Part shown: positions 57,834 to 64,000 of the stretch, in pieces
Position numbering within the stretch: the first letter of the stretch is position 1
Layout of the letters: every line of letters starts with the position of its first letter
Assembly (NCBI GenBank): GCA_027596075.1
Contig: JADGJC010000135.1
Coordinates: 40,983-104,982 of the forward strand
Origin: Rhizophlyctis rosea
Lineage: Eukaryota > Chytridiomycota > Chytridiomycetes > Rhizophlyctidales > Rhizophlyctidaceae
Reading direction: 5' to 3'
Length of the DNA stretch: 64,000 nucleotides
Notes under the pieces: generated by a model
What the model saw: the letters and a program-made list of their open reading frames with translations, nothing else
What the model was told of the DNA's origin: nothing
Database searches by the model: none
Translations under genes and position numbers: made by a program

Positions 57834-60758
57834 TTATGCGTTTGCCAAATACCGTTGCCGCCACTCTCCATCCAAGAGCTCTTTCCTTCTTGTCCACTCC
57901 GCCTCCAGCCTTTCCATTGCCCGCTCCTTGCTCCTGGCTAGATCATCTCGCATAGCCCGCAACGTATCAAGGTATTTAGATTTCATCTTGTTCAGATTTT
58001 CATGTAGCGCTTCGCTGGCGCGGCGTTCGATGCCGGCGATTACTTCGTCCCGTTGCACTTTCAGTAGTTTGATCTCGTTCCGGAGGGCGGCATTCTCTTC
58101 CTGGTAAGACGTCGTTAACCGAAAATGACAAAAGGTTGGCATACGCTGCCTCAATGCTTTACCTGCAAGTCTATCACATTCTTTTTATGTACGGAATTTG
58201 TATCCCCTGCGTTCACCCCGTTCAAGTGCGTCTCCCGCATGTCCATTCCTCCCGCCTGCCTGTCCCGTCCTATCCGTTCATGCAACCGATCCTCGAGCCG
58301 AGCATATTCATCTTTGAGCTTCTTCACCGCGTTTTCGTATGCTTGTGAGCACTGCGCCCTCATGCGAGCTGAGACCTCCGCTATCTCGTCACGATGCCTT
58401 TCCTCTGCCGCTAACCGCTCTTTCTCAAAACGCGATTGCATTAGGCCAACAGCTGACTCATGACGTTGTGATTGTGATGTAAGCTCCCTGGCGTGCTCAG
58501 CCTCTAAAGCTAAGCGTTGTTCTACGAGCTCCGATTCGAGCCGTGTGCGGTATCGTAGCATTTGGGAAGGGTATTTGGCTAGGAGGTCGTCTAAGGTGGT
58601 AAGGTCGATACGTTCCGTAGGTAGTGCAGTTTCGGTGGCTATGGTCGACGAATTCTGACGTTTCAAGCTAGTCTTCAGGCTGTTCAATTGCGATTCATGA
58701 GACTCGCGCAAATAAGTGATTTCCGCTCGATGAGCCTTTTTCAGAGACATAATGGCTTCCAGATGATCCTTTTCGAGCTGTGCCCTTCCCCTTTCGACGT
58801 CTTGTAATGCATCGATGCGGGTTTGTTCAATAGAAAAAGCCGTGAGGTCCTTTTGCCCCTTCAATTCCGTCCGAAGATCCGATATGATTTGCTGACAATC
58901 GACAAGTTGTTGCCGGCAATTTTCCGCCAGTGTGCGGACGTCACCCGAACCGCGCGAATCAGCTGCCAAGTCAACGACCTCCATCAGCTGTGCCCTGACG
59001 TTCTGGAGGAGCTCCCTTTGAATATTGCATTCGTCCTGCAAGCTATCGTACTGCTGAGAAAAATCATCCATCTGAGGCTTTCTGATGGCCTGTGCCTCCT
59101 TCAGCCCCCTTTCAAGCACGTCTATTTGCCCATTCTTCTCATTCAGTGCGGCCCTTGCAGATTGCAATGCCTCCTGGATCCGATCCTGTTCGTTTTTGTG
59201 TACTTCATGCAGTCGCCGATTCTCCTCCTCCAATTTTCGCGAAACAACTTCCTTCTCTTTCGCCATTGCCACGCGAATCTCCTCCAACTGGCGCTCCTTT
59301 TGCATCAGAAGGTCTTTCTTTAAACTGAGCAAGTCCAGTTCCTTTTCGCGCTGTAGACTGGTTCGGATGGATGCTATATTGGTGTGCTCCGCCTTTGCGT
59401 TGAGTAAATCAATTTTTAATTGACGTATTTCCGCTTCACGTGCGTCTAGCTTTTCGGCTGCGTCGCGCTGATAACTGTCAGTCGTGCAGTCATGAGACTG
59501 TAATGATTCGGGCACTTGGCACACCTGAAATCTTTGCAGCATCATTTCCTGTTCGCGCGTTGCATCTGATGCGGCTTTCTGCTGCTCCCACCTGTGTGAT
59601 TCTGCAAGGTGATGTTGATTGAGATGAGCTTCGCTCTTCAAAAGCCACTGTAGACCTACCCAGCTGGTATCGCAACTCCTCGTTCTCTTTCAAGAGCCGC
59701 TCGTTTAGTAAGCGCAATCCGTGACATTCATTTCGAGCATCTGCCAGGATGCCATTGACCACTTTTGGCTGCGCGTCCGATATAAATCCACGATCATCAC
59801 TTTCAATCTGCCTTTGCCCAACCGTGGCAGTTTCCCCAAACTTGTCCTCGGTGTCGTCCAAACCAGATGGAAATTCATACGTCGGGTAGAGATCATCATT
59901 CTCATCGCCGTTTGCGAGAGCGCCACCAATATTATTGTTTCTATCCAGGAAGTTGAACAGACTTTGACGTGCTTCTTCCTCATATCTGCCACCAGTGCTA
60001 CTATCCCGCTCTGTGTCCCGTCGACGGCCCATTCCAGATCGATCCTCCCCGAACAAGGAACTGGACAATGACTTCTCCATGTAAACATCACCTCCTGATC
60101 CTCCGACCATTCCCCCGGGACTCCGTTGTTGTAGCGCGCCGTCCGATTTCCCTTCCCCCGAATCCTGATAGGCACCATTCGACATATTGGGCCCGTCGTC
60201 ATAATTCGTAAGCTCTAGTTCTGAAAGCCCTTCCACCCTCGATATTCCCGCAAATTGACTTTCGCCCTCGTCTACCTGCCGGTCCATCTCCTCCTGATCC
60301 AATTCATCGAGCTCATCATCGAGAATGCGAACCGCTTCAACCTCTGACCGCATCCCTGCATCAAGCGTGCCTTTGTAAGATACATCATCCGCTTTCAAAC
60401 GCGCTCCGTTGTGATCTCGGTGTACCGACTCGCCATCGCTAAAGCCTATTTGCTGTTCGAAATTTTCGCTATCTAGGTGATCCATAAGTCGCTGAAAGTC
60501 CTCATCAAGTGAGCGCGGATCCAGTGTTATGTGCTCGTCTTGGACATCATGTTCAATGTAAGAGATGTAGGATTGGTCTTCTTTGGTTGCAAGCGGTTGC
60601 TTTTGCGAAAGGGGTCCTTGCGTGGTCAACCTGATTGGTTTGGGAGTGACGTCGAGTTCGGTTCCTCCTGTCGACAAGAAGTGAGACGCATGGCCTTGAG
60701 ACCGTCTGGGCCGGGGTGTGTCGAACCCCTCAGAAAAATCTTGAGAACCGCTGAGCAT
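57834..60758 (-). CDS. Large coiled-coil protein, possibly CEP152/Asterless-like centriolar protein
   Basis: Start ATG 60758 (MLSGSQDFSEGFDTPRPRRS), stop TAA 57834-57836; three main exons, about 930 residues. The N-terminal 370 residues are acidic and disordered (LDDELDELDQEEMDRQVDEG). From NERLLKENEELRYQLG onward the protein is almost continuous coiled-coil: KELDLLSLKKDLLMQKERQL, KEVVSRKLEEENRRLHEVHK, LEAEHARELTSQSQRHESAV and EENAALRNEIKLLKVQRDEV. One non-heptad segment, LTTLDDLLAKYPSQMLRYRT, resembles a conserved patch I associate with CEP152-type centriole proteins. With other flagellar genes nearby a centriole/basal-body role is plausible, but coiled-coil similarity is weak evidence. Introns near 59640 and 58150 interrupt the helix without breaking heptads. 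Confidence 0.8.
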
Positions 60759-61965
60759 CGTGCAGGTGCTGAAGCTCAGACTCGGTTAGAAAACGTTCAG
60801 TATGGATAGCCGCTCTGTCAAGTCAGCTGTGAAGAAAGATGGTTGGAAAACAGTGGTGCCAACGTTGATAACACAACAAATCTCACCCTGACATGTTCAC
60901 ACAGAGACTTCCCTTGAAAATTTGAAAGCGTTGAGCAGTTGAAACGAAAACTGCAATGTCGATGTTTGGGGGTGACAAAGTTGAGCTCTGCCGCCTCTGC
61001 CTGGCCTCCAAACCTTCACGTCTTGGACCTTGGTCGACCAGTGATTGTCCGGGAATGTGGACCTCAGGTCTCCAGACGCAAAAATGGAACCCTTGTGCCA
61101 CCATGACTGCGCCACATCACGCGCGCTGTCGCAACCTTCTTCCTCCAAATTGTCCTACTAGCAAAAGGCAGCGGAAACAGCACACACCGAGACGGCAACC
61201 ACAGGGAGTCCAAGGGCAGACGCTACTCTATTAGTCCTGGGAAGGACAGCTCAATCCGACGCGTCCTGCGCGTTCGGCGAGCAAAGTTTCCCCCTAGGAG
61301 AAATGTCCGCCCGGCCCACCATGAAAACGTCCAAAAAAGCTAACCCACCGTGGCCCTACCCCTACAAGCCTGAAAACCTAGCTACCTCCGCACTACCTAC
61401 TCTATAGACGATGGTCAAAGTGAGAATGGAACATTCCCACTATTGACGAATGTCCCCTATGCCCTATTGCCCTGAAACTATAAAGCTTCACCACTTAAAT
61501 GGGCAAGGGGGTTGATCTTGCGTGCAAAAATGTCTCGATATTTGGTGTCTCTGTTCAAGAAAGAGAGAGGGAGTCAGTACATGTACCACCATCATGGATT
61601 TCTCCCAGTTCACTCACACCCAATATTCTCTTGATCTCCCAAAGTCTCCTGCTCCTTTTCTTCTTCTCCCAGCATCGTCTCTATTTCACCATCTGTTGAA
61701 GGCAGCCCCTTCGTCCACCACTTCAACATCCTCATCTCAACATGCCCATACATCTCCTTACAATTCTCACACCGGAGTCCATCCCACACTCTGATACTTC
61801 CCTTCTTCTTCCCCTTCCCAGATTTTAAAGAACATCACATCAATGAGTCGAGGCTGTTCAAGGAGGTGGGGTTGATTACCGGGCGCTCGTATTCGAGATG
61901 CGCTCGTGCGGCCGACTTTGGCTTGTAAGGTTTGAAGAAGGATTGGAAAGCCAATATGCCAATAT
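60759..61965. other. Spacer with no confident gene
   Basis: Contains the 5' flank of the coiled-coil gene. Frames at 60956-61234 and 61522-61794 (+) begin with ATG or near-ATG codons but have no recognised motif. A fragment at about 61830-61927 (+) reads DFKEHHINESRLFKEVGLIT up to a GTAAGG and could be an orphan exon. Confidence 0.35.
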
Positions 61966-62445
61966 TCATGCAAAGTCGTAACTTGTTATTCTTGATAAGT
62001 TGTAGTGGCCATAGATGGGAGTTGAGTTGGAGGATGGTGAGAGGCGACGTTGATGTCTTGGAAATGAGTATATGGTGATGCTTCTTTTGAGAATCTGGGT
62101 GAAGATGAATGTGTGGGGGGGGGGGGGGGGGGAGAGAACCCAAAATGATGTATTAGTTTTATTAATGCAACAAATGCCATCCACCTACCTTGTCCGCACC
62201 TTGTCACCATTAATTCTCCCTATCTCTGCTGCCCCCTCCAACAAATCTTCAAACAAAGTCCTCAACGCTTTTCCAATTTTCTCCACCATGTCCTTATGCC
62301 CCGACTATCCCCTCCTCCCCTCCGGATCCTTCCAATCGCACTCTAAAATCATATCATCCCACGCCTCCTTCCCACCCTTCCATTCTCTCTCCCAACTTCG
62401 TATATACCACCTCAAATCGAATCTATCCCCTATATGCGGCGCCAT
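61966..62445 (-). pseudogene. Small gene split by an in-frame TAG (possible pseudogene)
   Basis: From ATG 62445 the frame reads MAPHIGDRFDLRWYIRSWER and goes on to LECDWKDPEGRRG. It then meets TAG at 62307-62305 and continues in the same frame as SGHKDMVEKIGKALRTLFED then LLEGAAEIGRINGDKVRTR to a good GTAGGT donor at 62188. The 132-nt intron contains the poly-G run (poly-C on this strand). The second exon, 62056-61966, reads HQRRLSPSSNSTPIYGHYNL and ends SYDFA at TGA 61966-61968. The frame-consistent coding on both sides of the stop suggests a nonsense mutation, a sequencing error, or a real start at the ATG of DMVEK. No family is recognised. The opposite strand is also open here, so strand choice is not certain. 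Confidence 0.35.
62115..62132. repeat. Homopolymer run of 18 G
   Basis: Eighteen consecutive G on the plus strand, lying within the intron of the minus-strand gene, where it would form a poly-C tract upstream of the acceptor. Length may be imprecise because such runs are hard to sequence. Confidence 0.9.
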
Positions 62446-62534
62446 ATATAGAATTCTCGTAGATTGTTGGTGGTGAGTATGGAAGTAGTTGGTGGGGGCT
62501 CTCGCGAGCGAATGAAATGCTTCCTAATGCTCAG

Positions 62535-63494
62535 AAGAACGCTTTCGGGAAGCCAAAGCAAATGCAGATTTTGTCGCAAGGTCGGTCTTGGCCAAGTGTC
62601 GGATGATGATGATACACCATGAACAGATGACGGCTAGAAAGCTCAAGGACACGCTGGAGTATCATGCTAAGCTTGAGGGTTTGGTTGAGAGGGACTGTTT
62701 GATCCTTTTAAAGATGGATGATCTCAACTGGTTGCACATTCGTGCTTTGCCGGCATCCGCTAACTCTTCTCCTTCTTCCCATCCCCTTACCACTTGCCAC
62801 ATAGCGATGAAGATCCATCAAAAAACCAAACCATTGCAGGCGGGATTGAGCATGAGTTGGATGGGATCTTTGGATTGAGACGGGTCTGGGAAAGACTATC
62901 CAACGGTTTTGAAAGATGTTAGGGGTTGTTATTTGGATGGTAGGGCCCCTCACACCTCAAGTCGCAGCTCTCTCCTGCAAAGAGGTACAGCAGTGCGATG
63001 CAAATGGTAAATGGGTACGGCAACACGATGCCGACAAATGCAGAAAACTCGTTTGGATTTGACTTGATGGATTCATTTGTGAATCAAATGAAGACCGCTG
63101 GGGAGCTGACAGATGCTTTAGTTAGTTTGAGGGGCTTCTTCTTTCCCCCTTCCCCTCGTCTTCCCTCCCGTCTTATTCGGACTCACATCGTCGTCGACGA
63201 CGTCTTTGCCCTTGGTACCAAAGCTCTTCTTGTGGATGAACGACTTTCCGCCCATTCAGATAAGCTGTTGTTTTGGCCCGATAGCATGCATGTTGGGTTG
63301 AATTGCAGGAGGCGCTAATTAAGTGGGCCTGGGATGTTTTGAACTTGATGTGGCGGGAGGGGTGGGGAGGATCTAGAAAATTTCAAGATGCGTGCGACCA
63401 GGAGGATTACGGTGTTAGTGTATGGTTTGCTTGCGTGGATGAGTGTTCGGGGGTCTGTTTATCTTCTTTTGTGGAGTGGAAAGCTCACATGTGA
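62535..63494 (+). CDS. Unrecognised multi-exon gene, partial model
   Basis: Three exons join in phase: 62535-62730 (ERFREAKANADFVARSVLAK, then HHEQMTARKLKDTLEYHAKL and EGLVERDCLILLKMDDLN), 62805-62917 (CDEDPSKNQTIAGGIEHELD, GIFGLRRVWERLSNGFER) and from 62962 (FAALSCKEVQQCDANGKWVR, QHDADKCRKL). Downstream pieces such as VVDDVFALGTKALLVDERLS (about 63192-63260) and EALIKWAWDVLNLMWREGW (from 63310, frame ending TGA 63492-63494) may be later exons but could not be joined with confidence. The 5' exon and start are not found; the first ATG in frame is near 62602. Helical, with scattered Cys. Family unknown. Confidence 0.4.
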
Positions 63495-64000
63495 CCGGAA
63501 AGCTGTTCATCCCTTTCTCCTCTGGATCTTCGACAAAGCGATTCCCCTACCCATTGACTGCAATTCCATCCTCACCTCCGGCAACGTCCAAACCACCCTG
63601 CTGACCCTTGCTCGCCTCCTCTCTTGCTTCATTTGTTCACGGAAGAACAATCATGCCGTTGTAACACTCTTTTTCAGGAATGCCCTAACTAATGGGTGTT
63701 AATTAATTTGAAGTGATGCCCTCGCATCCAGTGGGCGTCTGGACACTAACTCTTCCGTTTAGCAGATAGAACAATACTCACTGGTGAGGAGAGGAGATCT
63801 CTGAAGTGCGGGGGAATTAATGCCCTCACGGACTTCACTTCTGAGATGTAAGAAAATTCCCAATTGCATGCCAGCCGCGCTCAGCGGCCAAGCCGCTGTT
63901 GCGATGTGGCAGAATCGCGTACTACGAGAGGACTAATAGAATCACTTGGATGCGCGAGGTAGGTTAACTTTTAACACTTGTTCAACTGCCGCAATGAACT
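63495..64000. other. Window end, nothing recognised
   Basis: An open frame at 63388-63702 (+) has no motif, and the last 300 bases show no gene, repeat or RNA that I can support. Confidence 0.4.

Overview
This window is nuclear DNA of an intron-dense fungus, most likely a zoosporic (flagellated) one such as a soil chytrid. Most genes are cut by many short GT-AG introns. Several genes are normally tied to cilia or centrioles: an alpha-tubulin N-acetyltransferase, an EF-hand/WD40 protein of the WDR49/WDR64 kind, a tau-tubulin-kinase-like kinase and a CEP152-like coiled-coil protein. A secreted cellobiose dehydrogenase with a fungal CBM1 cellulose-binding module points to a cellulose-degrading fungus. 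The species call is inference; no rRNA or species-specific marker is present. All gene models were spliced by eye from reading frames, GT-AG borders and phase, so some internal borders may shift.

Layout. 0-7 kb: an unrecognised nuclear-looking gene (-), ubiquitin C-terminal hydrolase (+), and a long unrecognised gene (-) whose first intron holds a run of hairpins. 7-16.5 kb: a WW/RS-domain splicing-type protein (+), a 1.7 kb spacer with a tRNA-like sequence, a diverged direct repeat and a microsatellite, a small GPI-anchored secreted protein (+), an Alba-domain protein (-) and alpha-tubulin acetyltransferase (+). 16.7-27 kb: a YbjQ-type protein (-), annexin (-), a membrane protein with PY motifs (+), Rad21 cohesin (-) and a Spg1/Tem1 GTPase (-). 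27-32 kb: a 2 kb gene-poor stretch and cellobiose dehydrogenase (+). 32.9-45.7 kb: WD40/EF-hand protein (-), Spt16 of FACT (+), a small unrecognised gene (-), Ubc13 (+) and Got1 (-). 46-60.8 kb: a class I/II aminotransferase (+), an F-box/LRR protein (-), an F-BAR protein with four SH3 domains (-), a TTBK-like kinase (+), an eroded transposon-like fragment (-) and a large coiled-coil protein (-). 61-64 kb: two poorly resolved divergent genes, one split by an in-frame stop.

There is no operon logic. Genes are packed in both orientations with spacers of about 0.2-2 kb, several as divergent or convergent pairs. Shared themes are chromatin and RNA (Spt16, Rad21, Alba, WW/RS), ubiquitin (UCH, Ubc13, F-box), membrane and actin (F-BAR/SH3, annexin, Got1) and the flagellar/microtubule set. 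The clearest candidates for something new are the four-SH3 F-BAR protein, the hairpin cluster in an intron, the duplicated sequence at 11.4-11.8 kb and the TnpB/Fanzor-like relic at 56.6-57.2 kb.
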